64,000 nucleotides of DNA, taken from assembly GCA_949289265.1 (NCBI GenBank), contig CASENE010000106.1, forward strand, positions 16,669 through 80,668. Direction: 5' to 3'. A program made the position numbers and the translations under genes. Positions 1 through 9,555 of this stretch are shown piece after piece. A model generated the notes under the pieces. The model had not been told where the DNA came from and ran no database searches. It was given only the letters and a program-made list of their open reading frames with translations. The number at the start of each line of letters is the position of its first letter. The stretch's first letter is position 1. Origin of the DNA: an uncultured Bacteroides sp. (GTDB lineage Bacteria > Bacteroidota > Bacteroidia > Bacteroidales > Bacteroidaceae).

Positions 1-1
1 G

Positions 2-430
2 GGGGGAAGCATTGCCGTGAAAGACCCCGATACGTTCTGCCGCTGGATTCAGACTTACGGGCCCGGGCGCATCATTCTGGGGGCCGACGTGAAAGACGGG
101 CGCATTGCCGTGAACGGCTGGCAGGAAGAAAGTGCTTGCGAGCTTTTCAGTTTCCTCGGCTACTATCAGGACAAGGGCATTACCCAGGCCATTTGCACGG
201 ATATCGGACGGGACGGCATGTTGCAAGGCCCGGCGTTGGAACTGTATCGCGACATCTTGCAACATCACCCGACGCTCCGCCTGGTGGCCAGCGGCGGGGT
301 GGGGAGCATGGACGATGTGCGTGCCCTGCAAGAGGCGCATGTGCCGGCGGTCATCATCGGAAAGGCCTTTTACGAAGGGCGCATCACTTGGCATGACTTG
401 GAACAACTGGCTTGTGCTTCACAAGTATAA
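2..430 (+). CDS. hisA: HisA, C-terminal part (cut by window edge)
   Basis: Phosphoribosylformimino-5-aminoimidazole carboxamide ribotide isomerase, a cytoplasmic TIM-barrel enzyme of histidine synthesis. Only about 142 C-terminal codons are present; the frame is open from base 2, so the GTG at 17 is internal. The second-half catalytic motif CTDIGRDG and the phosphate-binding motif SGGVGSMDD are visible, as in HisA of usual length (about 240 aa). HisF starts 26 bp downstream, so the two are very probably cotranscribed. The call is firm; the N-terminus is outside the window. Confidence 0.95.
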   Translation, partial: GGSIAVKDPDTFCRWIQTYGPGRIILGADVKDGRIAVNGWQEESACELFSFLGYYQDKGITQAICTDIGRDGMLQGPALELYRDILQHHPTLRLVASGGVGSMDDVRALQEAHVPAVIIGKAFYEGRITWHDLEQLACASQV

Positions 431-456
431 ATATAGAAAAAGGAGAAAGAAACGAT

Positions 457-1215
457 ATGCTGGCCAAAAGAATCATACCCTGTCTCGACATCAAGGACGG
501 GCAGACCGTGAAGGGAACTAACTTCGTAAACCTGCGGCAGGCGGGCGACCCCGTCGAACTGTCCCGCGCTTACAGTGCGCAGGGAGCCGACGAGCTGGTC
601 TTCCTGGACATCACCGCAAGTTTTGAAGGGCGCAAGACGTTTACGGAACTGGTGGAGCGCATTGCCGCCAACATCAACATCCCCTTTACCGTGGGAGGAG
701 GCATACACGAACTGAGCGACGTGGAGCGCTTGCTGGGCGCGGGAGCCGATAAGATTTCCATCAATTCTGCTGCCATACGTAGTCCTCAACTCATTGATGA
801 CATCGCGCGTCACTTCGGTTCGCAGGTTTGCGTGTTGGCCGTCGATGCCAAACAGACCTCTGCGGGCTGGCGTTGTTTCCTGAACGGCGGCCGGGTGGAG
901 ACGGAGCGCGAACTGTTTGCCTGGGCTCACGAGGCGCAAGAGCGCGGTGCCGGCGAAGTGTTGTTCACCAGCATGGACCACGACGGGGTGCGCACAGGTT
1001 ATGCCAACGAAGCCCTGGCCACGCTGGCCGACTCGCTGTCCATTCCGGTCATCGCTTCGGGCGGGGCGGGCGCCAAAGAGCATTTCCGCGACGCCTTCCT
1101 TCGGGGGAAAGCCGATGCGGCGCTGGCGGCGGGCGTTTTTCATTTCGGAGAAATCAATATTCCCGATTTAAAGTTGTATCTTTGCGCCCAAGGAATTCCC
1201 GTCCGGGCCATATGA
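457..1215 (+). CDS. hisF: Imidazole glycerol phosphate synthase cyclase subunit HisF
   Basis: HisF (252 aa) closes the imidazole ring from PRFAR and ammonia delivered by HisH, giving IGP and AICAR. The protein starts [15 protein letters not shown], with the catalytic Asp of the first half-barrel, and has the phosphate-binding loop [11 protein letters not shown] near residue 205. The frame is open upstream to 412, but the ATG at 457 fits the family N-terminus and has a purine-rich AGGAGAAAG at 441-449, one of few Shine-Dalgarno-like sites here. It lies between hisA and hisIE in the same direction, with 33 bp to hisIE. Confidence 0.97.
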   Translation: MLAKRIIPCLDIKDGQTVKGTNFVNLRQAGDPVELSRAYSAQGADELVFLDITASFEGRKTFTELVERIAANINIPFTVGGGIHELSDVERLLGAGADKISINSAAIRSPQLIDDIARHFGSQVCVLAVDAKQTSAGWRCFLNGGRVETERELFAWAHEAQERGAGEVLFTSMDHDGVRTGYANEALATLADSLSIPVIASGGAGAKEHFRDAFLRGKADAALAAGVFHFGEINIPDLKLYLCAQGIPVRAI

Positions 1216-1248
1216 CATAACGTAATACGCTAAAATTGATACAGAACC

Positions 1249-1860
1249 ATGAGTTTGAATTTCGAGAAAATGAACGGGCTTGTTCCCGCTGTCATACAAG
1301 ATGCCGACACGGCCAAGGTGCTGATGCTGGGTTTCATGAACGAGGAAGCATACCAACGGACGGTGGAAAGCGGCAAGGTAACCTTCTATAGCCGTACCCG
1401 CAATCGCCTGTGGACGAAAGGCGAAGAGAGCGGCCATTTCTTGCAAGTGGTATCCATGCAGGAAGATTGCGACCACGACACCCTGCTCATACAGGTGCAT
1501 CCCCACGGCCCCGTGTGCCACACCGGCACGGACACTTGTTGGGGCGAGAAGAACGAAGAACCCGTGATGTTCCTCAAGACGTTGCAGGACTTCATCTGCC
1601 GGCGTCACGCCGAGATGCCCGAAGGCTCATACACCACCAGCCTTTTCCGTTCGGGCGTCAACAAAATGGCGCAGAAGGTGGGCGAGGAAGCCGTGGAGAC
1701 TGTCATCGAGGCCTGCAATGGTACAGACGAGCGCCTTATCTACGAAGGAGCCGACCTGATGTACCACCTCATTGTGTTGCTCACCTCCAAGGGCTATCGC
1801 ATCGAAGACCTGGCCCGCGAACTTGAGCAGCGTCATAGCGCCACATGGAAGAAGCACTGA
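1249..1860 (+). CDS. hisIE: Bifunctional phosphoribosyl-AMP cyclohydrolase / phosphoribosyl-ATP pyrophosphatase
   Basis: A fused HisI-HisE enzyme (203 aa) for the second and third steps of histidine synthesis. The HisI half (about residues 1-105) has the metal/zinc motif HPHGPVCHTGTDTCW. The HisE half (about 110-203) has the helical MazG-like motif KVGEEAVETVIEA. The last 16 bp overlap the start of the ATPase gene at 1845, so translation of the two is probably coupled. This is the last his gene of the cluster. Confidence 0.96.
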   Translation: MSLNFEKMNGLVPAVIQDADTAKVLMLGFMNEEAYQRTVESGKVTFYSRTRNRLWTKGEESGHFLQVVSMQEDCDHDTLLIQVHPHGPVCHTGTDTCWGEKNEEPVMFLKTLQDFICRRHAEMPEGSYTTSLFRSGVNKMAQKVGEEAVETVIEACNGTDERLIYEGADLMYHLIVLLTSKGYRIEDLARELEQRHSATWKKH

Positions 1861-2534
1861 TTACATACCGGGACGTAGAGATTCACCAGCAGGAATTGTG
1901 CGTGCTCAGCGGGGTGAACCTCAGCTTGCAGGCAGGTCAGTTGGTGTACCTCATCGGCAAGGTGGGTTCCGGCAAGACCAGCCTGCTTAAGACTTTTTAC
2001 GGCGAACTGCCCGTCGTTTCGGGGCAGGCCCGGGTGCTGGGGTATGATATGGGGCGTCTTCGCCGCAAGCATATCCCGAGCCTTCGCCGCAAGTTGGGCA
2101 TCGTCTTCCAGGACTTCCAGTTGCTCACCGACCGTACCGTCTATCATAATCTGGAGTTTGTCTTGCGTGCCACCGGTTGGCGGGACAGGCAGCAGATGAA
2201 GGAGCGCATCGCTCAGGTGCTTTCCCTGGTGGGCATGGAGCATAAAGGCTATAAGTTTCCCAACGAGCTTTCCGGAGGCGAGCAACAGCGCATAGCCATC
2301 GCCCGCGCCGTGCTCAACTCGCCGCAAATCATCCTGGCCGACGAGCCGACGGGCAACCTCGATGCCGAGACCGGGCGCGCCATCCTGTCATTGCTCGACG
2401 GGCTCAGCCGAAGCGGTACGCTGGTGGTGGTCACCACGCACAACCTTCAGCTCTTGCGCGACTTTCCCGGCAAAGTCTACCGCTGCGAGGCCCATCGCCT
2501 TGCCGAGGCCGACGATGCGTCAGACATCGGATAA
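1845..2534 (+). CDS. ftsE: FtsE-type ABC transporter ATPase
   Basis: Cytoplasmic ABC ATPase of the FtsE/LolD group, 229 aa. Walker A is GKVGSGKT (about residues 38-45), the signature is LSGGEQQR, Walker B is IILADEPT and the switch His lies in VTTHN. FtsE works with the membrane protein FtsX to activate peptidoglycan hydrolases at the septum. No FtsX or other permease lies near it in the window, which fits a Bacteroides arrangement with the partner elsewhere. It overlaps hisIE by 16 bp. A LolD-like or macrolide-export ATPase is the alternative; the lone ATPase and its position before lysC favour FtsE. Confidence 0.8.
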   Translation: MEEALITYRDVEIHQQELCVLSGVNLSLQAGQLVYLIGKVGSGKTSLLKTFYGELPVVSGQARVLGYDMGRLRRKHIPSLRRKLGIVFQDFQLLTDRTVYHNLEFVLRATGWRDRQQMKERIAQVLSLVGMEHKGYKFPNELSGGEQQRIAIARAVLNSPQIILADEPTGNLDAETGRAILSLLDGLSRSGTLVVVTTHNLQLLRDFPGKVYRCEAHRLAEADDASDIG

Positions 2535-2588
2535 GAACCAATGCGAAAGAAAACAATTAATATAACTACATAAGAAATGAACACAGGA

Positions 2589-3914
2589 ATGAAAGTTTTA
2601 AAGTTTGGAGGCACTTCGGTAGGTTCCGCCCAGCGGATGAAAGACGTGGCCCGGTTGATTACAGACGGTGAACGCAAGATTGTGGTCTTGTCCGCCATGT
2701 CGGGAACAACCAATACATTGGTGGAGATTTCGGACTATCTCTATAAGAAGAACCCGGAAGGGGCCAACGAAATCATCAACCGCCTCGAAGCCCAGTACCG
2801 CAAACACGTCGATGCGCTGTATGCCACGCCCGAATACAAGCAAAAGGGGCTGGAACTTATCAAGTCGCATTTCGATTACATACGTTCCTATACCAAAGAC
2901 CTCTTCACCCTCTTCGAGGAAAAGGTCATCTTGGCGCAAGGCGAACTCATCTCCACCGGCATGATGAACTACTACCTGCAGGAGTGTGGCGTGAATTCCG
3001 TGCTGCTGCCTGCCCTGGAGTTTATGCGTACCGACAAGAATGCCGAGCCCGACCCCGTGTATATCAAGGAGAAGCTGCAAGCACAGCTGGAACTGCATCC
3101 CGATGCCGATATCTACATCACGCAGGGCTTTATCTGCCGCAACGCTTACGGCGAGATAGACAACCTGCAGCGTGGCGGTAGCGACTATACGGCCTCGCTC
3201 GTCGGTGCTGCCATCCAGGCTTCCGAGATACAGATTTGGACAGACATCGACGGCATGCACAACAACGACCCCCGCATCGTGGACAACACTTCGCCCGTGC
3301 GGCACCTGCAGTTTGAAGAGGCTGCCGAGCTGGCCTACTTCGGCGCCAAGATTCTGCACCCCACGTGCATCCAGCCGGCCAAGTATGCCAACATCCCCGT
3401 GCGTCTGCTCAACACCATGGACCCTTCGGCCGAGGGCACGCTGATTTCCAACGACACGGAGAAGGGCAAAATCAAGGCTGTGGCAGCCAAGGACAACATC
3501 ACCGCCATCAAAATTAAGTCCAGCCGCATGCTCTTGGCTTATGGTTTCCTGCGCAAGGTGTTCGAGATATTCGAGAGCTACCAGACCAGCATCGACATGA
3601 TTTGCACCTCCGAGGTGGGCGTATCCGTGTCTATCGACAACGTGAAGCACCTCAACGAGATTCTGGACGACCTGAAGAAGTACGGTACCGTCACCGTCGA
3701 CCGCGACATGTGCATCATCTGCGTGGTGGGCGACCTGGAGTGGGAGAACGTGGGCTTCGAGGCCAAGGCGCTCGACGCCATGCGCGACATCCCCGTGCGC
3801 ATGATTTCCTACGGCGGCAGCAACTACAACATCTCTTTCCTCATCCGTGAGTGCGACAAGAAGGCGGCTCTCCAGTCGCTGAGCAAGGCGTTGTTTGGAG
3901 AAGAGAATCATTAA
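2589..3914 (+). CDS. lysC: Aspartate kinase (monofunctional, two ACT domains)
   Basis: Phosphorylates aspartate as the first step towards lysine/diaminopimelate, threonine and methionine. At 441 aa it has the length of a monofunctional class III-like aspartokinase. The family N-terminus MKVLKFGGTSVGS begins at 2589; an ATG four codons earlier (2577) is also in frame and cannot be excluded. The kinase domain covers about residues 1-290, and a C-terminal ACT pair (about 300-440) is expected to give feedback control. It is followed by a long palindrome and then lysA, giving a diaminopimelate branch unit. Confidence 0.95.
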   Translation: MKVLKFGGTSVGSAQRMKDVARLITDGERKIVVLSAMSGTTNTLVEISDYLYKKNPEGANEIINRLEAQYRKHVDALYATPEYKQKGLELIKSHFDYIRSYTKDLFTLFEEKVILAQGELISTGMMNYYLQECGVNSVLLPALEFMRTDKNAEPDPVYIKEKLQAQLELHPDADIYITQGFICRNAYGEIDNLQRGGSDYTASLVGAAIQASEIQIWTDIDGMHNNDPRIVDNTSPVRHLQFEEAAELAYFGAKILHPTCIQPAKYANIPVRLLNTMDPSAEGTLISNDTEKGKIKAVAAKDNITAIKIKSSRMLLAYGFLRKVFEIFESYQTSIDMICTSEVGVSVSIDNVKHLNEILDDLKKYGTVTVDRDMCIICVVGDLEWENVGFEAKALDAMRDIPVRMISYGGSNYNISFLIRECDKKAALQSLSKALFGEENH

Positions 3915-3918
3915 TAAA

Positions 3919-4020
3919 TTGACAAGGGGACGAGGGAACGAGACTACAAGGCCCGTTAATCACAGAGACAGGAGTGATACGTTGAACCTTGTAGCCTTGT
4001 TAACTCGTCCCCCTTGTCAA
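3919..4020. repeat. Long imperfect palindrome between lysC and lysA
   Basis: Left arm 3919-3951 (starts TTGACAAGGGGACGAG) and right arm about 3987-4020 (ends TCGTCCCCCTTGTCAA) are complementary over about 34 bp with a few mismatches, around a loop of about 35 nt. It fills most of the gap between lysC and lysA. A related palindrome with the same CAAGGGGAC core occurs at 26893-26950, so this looks like a dispersed element rather than a local terminator; there is no T-tract. Confidence 0.75.
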
Positions 4021-4049
4021 CTAAATACTCATTTACAAATACACTGACA

Positions 4050-5210
4050 ATGAAAGGAACATTCCCCATCGACAAATTCCAGTCCCTGCACACTCCCTTC
4101 TATTATTACGATACCCAATTGTTGCGCGACACGCTCGATGTCATCAAGACCGAGGCAGGCCGCGCAGGCAACTACGCTGTGCACTATGCCGTCAAGGCCA
4201 ACGCCAACCCCAAGGTTCTGTCCATCATCCGCGAGAGCGGGCTGGGCGCCGACTGCGTGAGCGGCGGCGAGATCCGGGCAGCCATCAAGGCCGGTTTCCC
4301 CGCCGGTAAAATCGTGTTTGCCGGTGTGGGCAAAGCTGACTGGGAAATCAATCTGGCGCTGGAGCACGACATCTTCTGCTTCAACGTCGAGTCCATCCCA
4401 GAGCTCGAGGTCATCAACCAGCTGGCGGCGGCGCAGGGCAAGACGGCGCGCGTGGCTTTCCGCATCAACCCCAACGTGGGTGCCCACACCCATGCCAACA
4501 TCACCACCGGCCTGGCCGAAAACAAGTTCGGCATCCGCATGGACGACATGGAGCAGGTCATCGACATCGCCCAGAGCCTGAAGCACGTCGAGTTCATCGG
4601 CCTGCACTTCCACATCGGGTCGCAGATACTGGACATGGGCGACTTCGTGGCCTTGTGCAACCGCGTCAACGAGTTGCAGGAACGCCTCGAGGCGCGACAA
4701 CTCCGCGTGCCCTACATCAACGTGGGCGGCGGCCTGGGCATCGACTATGCGCACCCCAACCGCCAACCCATCCCTGACTTCCAGGCCTATTTCTCCACCT
4801 ACCGCACGCACCTCAAGCTGCGCCCCTACCAGACGTTGCACTTCGAGTTGGGACGCGCGGTGGTGGGGCAGTGCGGTTCGCTCATCTCGCGCGTACTTTA
4901 TGTCAAGCAGGGCGTCAACAAGCAGTTCGCCATCCTCGACGCGGGCATGACCGACCTCATCCGTCCCGCCCTCTACCAGGCCTACCACAAGATAGAGAAC
5001 CTCTCGTCCGAGCGGCCCGTACAGGCCTACGACGTGGTGGGCCCCGTGTGCGAGTCGTCCGACGTCTTTGGCAAGGCGGTGGACCTGAACGGCGTGCAGC
5101 GCGGCGACTTCGTGGCCCTGCGTTCGGCCGGTGCGTATGGCGAAATCATGGCCTCGGCCTACAATTGTCGCGAGCTGCCCAAGGGCTATACCAGCGACGA
5201 ACTTTGCTAA
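4050..5210 (+). CDS. lysA: Diaminopimelate decarboxylase
   Basis: PLP enzyme, 386 aa, that converts meso-diaminopimelate to lysine. It has the alanine-racemase-like barrel with the PLP lysine in HYAVKANANP (about residue 50), the glycine-rich GGGLGIDY, and the C-terminal motif GPVCESSDVFG that supplies the active-site Cys from the dimer partner. The open frame extends to 4014, but those bases lie in the palindrome arm; the ATG at 4050 gives the expected N-terminus. It is convergent with the fimbrial locus. Confidence 0.95.
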   Translation: MKGTFPIDKFQSLHTPFYYYDTQLLRDTLDVIKTEAGRAGNYAVHYAVKANANPKVLSIIRESGLGADCVSGGEIRAAIKAGFPAGKIVFAGVGKADWEINLALEHDIFCFNVESIPELEVINQLAAAQGKTARVAFRINPNVGAHTHANITTGLAENKFGIRMDDMEQVIDIAQSLKHVEFIGLHFHIGSQILDMGDFVALCNRVNELQERLEARQLRVPYINVGGGLGIDYAHPNRQPIPDFQAYFSTYRTHLKLRPYQTLHFELGRAVVGQCGSLISRVLYVKQGVNKQFAILDAGMTDLIRPALYQAYHKIENLSSERPVQAYDVVGPVCESSDVFGKAVDLNGVQRGDFVALRSAGAYGEIMASAYNCRELPKGYTSDELC

Positions 5211-5251
5211 ACCGCGTCCTACATCTCCGCGTGCCGGAGGCATGGACGTAC

Positions 5252-5291
5252 AAAAAATGGAGGGGCTGTCCGAAACATCGGGCAGCCCCTC
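5252..5291 (-). terminator. Intrinsic terminator of the fimbrial locus
   Basis: A GC-rich stem (GAGGGGCTG pairs with CAGCCCCTC, arms 5260-5271 and 5280-5291) is followed on the minus strand by six T (A-run at 5252-5257). It sits 108 bp beyond the stop of the 1039-aa lipoprotein gene. There is no T-tract on the plus side, so it serves the minus-strand unit rather than lysA. Confidence 0.75.
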
Positions 5292-5398
5292 TCGCAAACA
5301 AAACAAACAAACGGTTCTCCCGATAGGGCGGGAGAGTGGCAGGGGCTTCTCGTCAGAAGGCCTGCCTGTGGCGCCTCGCGGCGGCACGTATGGGCTTA

Positions 5399-8300
5399 TT
5401 ACAAATTCTCAATATCTTTGATACAGCGGACATAGCCTCTGTCGCCGTCTGAGTTTTGAACGCCCAGACCGAAATTATTGGTGCCCATGACATATCCCTT
5501 TCGATCACCGGTATACGGATTTTGTCCCCGCATGGAGAAAGCGGTTTGGCTGATATAAAAGCTTGGTCTGCTATATTCACCAAATGCTCCTGTATGATAT
5601 GTGGGCCATGCGCTTTCAGTCAGGCGCGTCGTCATAATCAGTAGTTCGCGCATATTGGGCATGCGATAGCCATTGGGCCATTGGCCATACGTCTGGTAAT
5701 ACTCCCAATTCTGTGCATTGTTGAAGTTGTAATATATGTAACCACGGTTAGGTTGCGGTGTGTCCTCCCAATACACTTCAAAATAGGTATAAGGACGGTT
5801 GTTGGCACTCTGCTCGTTGTGGTTAGGCAGCGTGGCCCCTGTAACCAGATAAGAGCGTAGCGACTTTTCGTTCATATTGGAGAGGTCGAATCTGTAGGGG
5901 GAACTCTCTGTCCCGTCACCCGTGTAATCAATCAATGGCTCTGGTTCTGTATCCGGGCTATTCAAGTTGATGCCCAGATTCCGGATGCAGCGATAGGAGT
6001 AGTTGGCACCATTGTATTGATTTCCACTACTGCTATTATAGTTTCCTATAGAGGCTCCTTCTTCTGCCCATAGCACCCAAGGCCCGTTTTGGCTGTCGTC
6101 ATACGAGCTACTCGTATAGTGCCAATACACGCTTCTTCCGCCCGGTCTGTCTGAGGCATTCTCAGGATAGAGTCTTGAATCCTGGTCCAGCGCATACTCG
6201 CCCAGATAGATGTCCACCAGTTGGTCGATGGCTGCCAGATACCAGCGGACTTCGTTGTTGTCTATTCGGTTGTCGCCGTCTAAGTCTCGGTTTCGCATCA
6301 TGCAGGCATAGGCAGCGTTGTTGTAGTTGGTGTTCAGGCCGTACCTGGCCGATGTGTTGAGGACGCTTGTCCAAGCCAGGGTTCCGTCTCCTATCCATGC
6401 CATGGTGTTTTGACGACCGTTGCTCGTGCTGCTTCCGCTTCTCACATTGCCCGGGTTCAGCCGGTCAGTTTCCATGATAGACTCCAATCCCCAGGCCGTG
6501 GTCAGTTCTTCCTTGCTGACGTTGTAGACGGTGCGGATAGCTTTCTGTGTAAAGGTGTAGAGCGAATTGACCACGCTTGAATTGCCGTCCGGGCTGTAAG
6601 TGGCGCCGGAGGTGATGATGTGCAGTTGGCGGTCGTTCTGGTCCACACTCTTTTTCCACAACTCAAGCTGTATGCCGTTTTCCGGGTGCATGGGGTCTTC
6701 GTAATACAGGTTTTCGTCCACGAAGGCGGTGACGCAGATGCGGTCGGTCACTCCGTTGGGCATTAGCGAGCTTAGCGTTCTGTCCTTCTTGGCCTGCTTC
6801 AGGTATTCCAGCAACTGCTGGATATCCATCAGTCTGGCATTCCGGTATCGACCCCCTTGGTAGGTTTGATAGTAAGGAGATTCTACTCCGTCGCCGGATT
6901 TATCCGGATTGTCATAGTTCTGGTCGCCCGGATATTTCACATATTGCCCCTGACCGAAGCCGTATTGCGCGTTGATGGCGAACTTTATCCATTTGTAGTC
7001 CTTTAGTTCGGGTTCGACATCCGTGCGGCTGGCATCGTGCATGCCGTTGCTGAATGGAGTCTTTACGCTCCAGGTGATGGCGTCGTCTATCTCGTTGACA
7101 GGGATTTCCACCACGCAACGGTCGTAGTGCGAATCCAGGTTGTAGATTTGGTTGGCGCTGTATATCACGTCGCCTTCGTATCCCGGCCGGTTCTCTTGCT
7201 CGTTGTCATTGGTGTTGGTCACTTCCACGATGATGTCGTCTACGCCCAGCACTGTGATGTTGTAGACATAGTGCCCGTTGCGTTTGGTGTCATAGTCGTT
7301 GGCGTCCTTGCTGGCATAGCCCAGGTGCACCGTGCAGCGCACGTCGGCATTCAGGTCGTTGTTGTTCTCGTCGGTATACGACAGGTGTCCGGTGAAGTAC
7401 AGGTAGGTCGACTGACCGTTGGCATAGGCGAAGGCGCCATTCTCAAACTCTTGTCCCGGTTTGTTGCTTCCGCCTTCGGGCAGAGCATCATGTTCCCGTT
7501 CGTCGCGCAGGGCATAGGCCTTGGTCGGGTCGGTTTCCGTGATGGATTGCTTGAAGCGTTTGCGGTTTTCAGGCATGTAGAACACAAAGCTGCCGCCGTT
7601 GCCCAGATTGGTGTTCTCGTCCTGGGTAAGGTTTTCAAATACCACGGCGCGTGAGGTGAAGTATTGGCACGACGCGTCGTCGCTGGCATCCCAGTTGATG
7701 GCCTCGGCATCTTGCCACGGGCCGTTGATTCCTTCTTTCTCCACCGGCAGCAGCAACGATTGCGAGGGAACGCTCATTACCTGCCATTCGCCGGGCGTAA
7801 AGGTGAAGTTTGTCCAATTCTTACCCTGAGGTACTTCGGCTTTGACGTGCACCTCTACCTTGGCATCCACGCGGCGCAACAAGAGGGTATAATCGTCCAG
7901 CGTTGTCACCTCATTCCCTTCGGGTGCCGTGATGGTAACGTTGTTGTTGCCGGTCTCATCCTCGGCATATCCTGTCATCAGGAAAAGGCCGCCGCGTTCG
8001 ATGGACTCCGACTGCGTCATGGGCAGGATGAGCTGTTGCAGTTCGTCCAGCGTTTCGATGTCGTCCAGTTGTGCCTTGGTCACAGTATAGGCGGTCGAGG
8101 TATTGCCTTCCGTCAGGTTGGCCACTCCCACGATGCGGGCGTCGTTGACCGATTGGGCGGTGAAGCTAAAACTGCCGGCGGTAGGAGTGGTGGAGTCGCC
8201 GTTGGTGACAGACAGGCCACCGCCGCCTGCGGTAAAGAAGGTCATAGGCTCATCGTTGCTATTGGTGGTGGGGATGCGCTGGCCGTTGCTGTCGAAGATG

Positions 8301-8518
8301 AAGAGGTAGATGTTTTCCACCCGGAACTCCGATTCTTCGTCTTGTGCCTCGCGGGTAATGACCTGGTTGGCATCCACGGCAAAGTTCATTCTTACCTGGG
8401 TGGGGATGCCTTCCTCCACCAGGGGCTTGCGGGTGAACAATTCGTCGTCCTGGCAGCCCGCCGCCAGAAGCGGCAAGGCCAGCCCCAGCGCGTATGTGCA
8501 GAATCGTTGTATGGTCAT
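5399..8518 (-). CDS. Large DUF4906-type fimbrial tip-like lipoprotein
   Basis: 1039-aa exported lipoprotein: signal peptide with lipobox LAAGC (Cys22). The N-terminal third looks like a fimbrial subunit fold. Residues 745-756 read DLDGDNRIDNNE, a complete EF-hand-type calcium loop. The C-terminus has NGYRMPNMRELLIM and ends RGYVRCIKDIENL, the pattern of FGE/C-type-lectin-like (FISUMP, DUF1566-like) folds. I infer a low-copy tip adhesin, as for Mfa/Fim accessory proteins in the Bacteroidales. It is last in the fimbrial series, 25 bp after the preceding gene. The DUF4906 label is from memory and not tested. Confidence 0.7.
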   Translation of the reverse strand: MTIQRFCTYALGLALPLLAAGCQDDELFTRKPLVEEGIPTQVRMNFAVDANQVITREAQDEESEFRVENIYLFIFDSNGQRIPTTNSNDEPMTFFTAGGGGLSVTNGDSTTPTAGSFSFTAQSVNDARIVGVANLTEGNTSTAYTVTKAQLDDIETLDELQQLILPMTQSESIERGGLFLMTGYAEDETGNNNVTITAPEGNEVTTLDDYTLLLRRVDAKVEVHVKAEVPQGKNWTNFTFTPGEWQVMSVPSQSLLLPVEKEGINGPWQDAEAINWDASDDASCQYFTSRAVVFENLTQDENTNLGNGGSFVFYMPENRKRFKQSITETDPTKAYALRDEREHDALPEGGSNKPGQEFENGAFAYANGQSTYLYFTGHLSYTDENNNDLNADVRCTVHLGYASKDANDYDTKRNGHYVYNITVLGVDDIIVEVTNTNDNEQENRPGYEGDVIYSANQIYNLDSHYDRCVVEIPVNEIDDAITWSVKTPFSNGMHDASRTDVEPELKDYKWIKFAINAQYGFGQGQYVKYPGDQNYDNPDKSGDGVESPYYQTYQGGRYRNARLMDIQQLLEYLKQAKKDRTLSSLMPNGVTDRICVTAFVDENLYYEDPMHPENGIQLELWKKSVDQNDRQLHIITSGATYSPDGNSSVVNSLYTFTQKAIRTVYNVSKEELTTAWGLESIMETDRLNPGNVRSGSSTSNGRQNTMAWIGDGTLAWTSVLNTSARYGLNTNYNNAAYACMMRNRDLDGDNRIDNNEVRWYLAAIDQLVDIYLGEYALDQDSRLYPENASDRPGGRSVYWHYTSSSYDDSQNGPWVLWAEEGASIGNYNSSSGNQYNGANYSYRCIRNLGINLNSPDTEPEPLIDYTGDGTESSPYRFDLSNMNEKSLRSYLVTGATLPNHNEQSANNRPYTYFEVYWEDTPQPNRGYIYYNFNNAQNWEYYQTYGQWPNGYRMPNMRELLIMTTRLTESAWPTYHTGAFGEYSRPSFYISQTAFSMRGQNPYTGDRKGYVMGTNNFGLGVQNSDGDRGYVRCIKDIENL

Positions 8519-8543
8519 AGGATGTATGGTTTATAATCGTTTG

Positions 8544-9542
8544 CTAATTGAATGAGGGGACATCTACCGTGTAGTTATCCCATTGTGCCACCGAGAACCG
8601 GATTTCCAACCCGACGGTGGTCGTGACGCGGGCCAGGATGTTGACCTGCGTGTTGCGGCGGAAATGGTTTTCCGTGGTGAAGCGTTGTGCCTCGTAGGTG
8701 TTTGCGCTGGTCTCCAGCGACAGCGTATAGGGGCTGTTGGCACCGGAGCGGTAGGCGTAGGTGGGGTAGAGGTACAGCGACAAGTTGCTCAGTGTCTGGT
8801 TGGCCTCCACCACAATGCCGTCCTGGCTCATCCCGCCGTTTTCGGGCGTGAACTCCATGGGGACGTATTGGGTTTCTGCCGGGACGTCCAGGTCTTGCGT
8901 GGGGAACATGTAGAAGCGGTCGCCGCTGAATGCGCCAAAGCTTACCCGCTTTATCGTCAACGGCGTGCTGGTGGCATTCTCGATGGAAAGGCTCAACTTC
9001 ACCACCGCCCGCTCCAGCTGCACGTCCACGGCCTGCATGCCTTGGGCCACCGTCACCCGGGTGGAGCCGCTCATCGGCAACCCGGCTGCTTCTATCTCCG
9101 GGCCTTTCTTGTGGAAGTACGCATGTGCTTCGTCCACGAAAATCAGTTTGGGATTGTCGCCCAGTTCCTGCCGGATGGTGGGCGTGTCATAGGTTTTGCC
9201 CAGGCTTTCTTCGTTGCCAATCACGTAGATGGTGGCATCGCCAAACGGTATGTTCTCCAGAGTCAGCGTGTGGGTGGTTACGTTTTGCAGGCCGTCTACT
9301 TTCGTGTTGTAGACAATGCCTTCTTCGTCCGTGGACACGATGACGCGCAGGGTGCGAATGCCTTCCCATTGTGCGGCGTCCACTGTGGCGCGGGTATCCG
9401 GCGCCGTGGCTCCGGTTCCGATGTTCAGCCGGAGGGTTCCGGTCTGTCCTTCCGGGCTTTCCGTCTGCAGGGTTTGTTCGCAACCGGAGAGCAGCAGCAG
9501 GTAGGCGGCGAGCCATGAGGCAAAATACAGTCTCTTGTTCAT
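8544..9542 (-). CDS. Fimbrial accessory lipoprotein (Mfa/FimB-like)
   Basis: 332 aa with a lipoprotein signal ending LLLSGC (Cys21). The body is rich in beta-strand patterns, with tryptic-type sites after the signal (APDTRATVD), as in fimbrial precursors cleaved by Arg proteases in related organisms. The C-terminal EIRFSVAQWDNYTVDVPSFN resembles the terminal strand of fimbrillins. It is 13 bp downstream of the second fimbrillin and 25 bp upstream of the tip-like gene, so it is cotranscribed. I infer a minor subunit; the exact family cannot be fixed by eye. Confidence 0.6.
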   Translation of the reverse strand: MNKRLYFASWLAAYLLLLSGCEQTLQTESPEGQTGTLRLNIGTGATAPDTRATVDAAQWEGIRTLRVIVSTDEEGIVYNTKVDGLQNVTTHTLTLENIPFGDATIYVIGNEESLGKTYDTPTIRQELGDNPKLIFVDEAHAYFHKKGPEIEAAGLPMSGSTRVTVAQGMQAVDVQLERAVVKLSLSIENATSTPLTIKRVSFGAFSGDRFYMFPTQDLDVPAETQYVPMEFTPENGGMSQDGIVVEANQTLSNLSLYLYPTYAYRSGANSPYTLSLETSANTYEAQRFTTENHFRRNTQVNILARVTTTVGLEIRFSVAQWDNYTVDVPSFN

Positions 9543-9555
9543 ACGAATCGTTATT

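Noticed and set aside
2598-3911. 437-aa minus-strand ORF opposite lysC
   Set aside because: Shadow of aspartate kinase; similar long shadows face lysA, the ABC-F gene and the DPP7-type gene.
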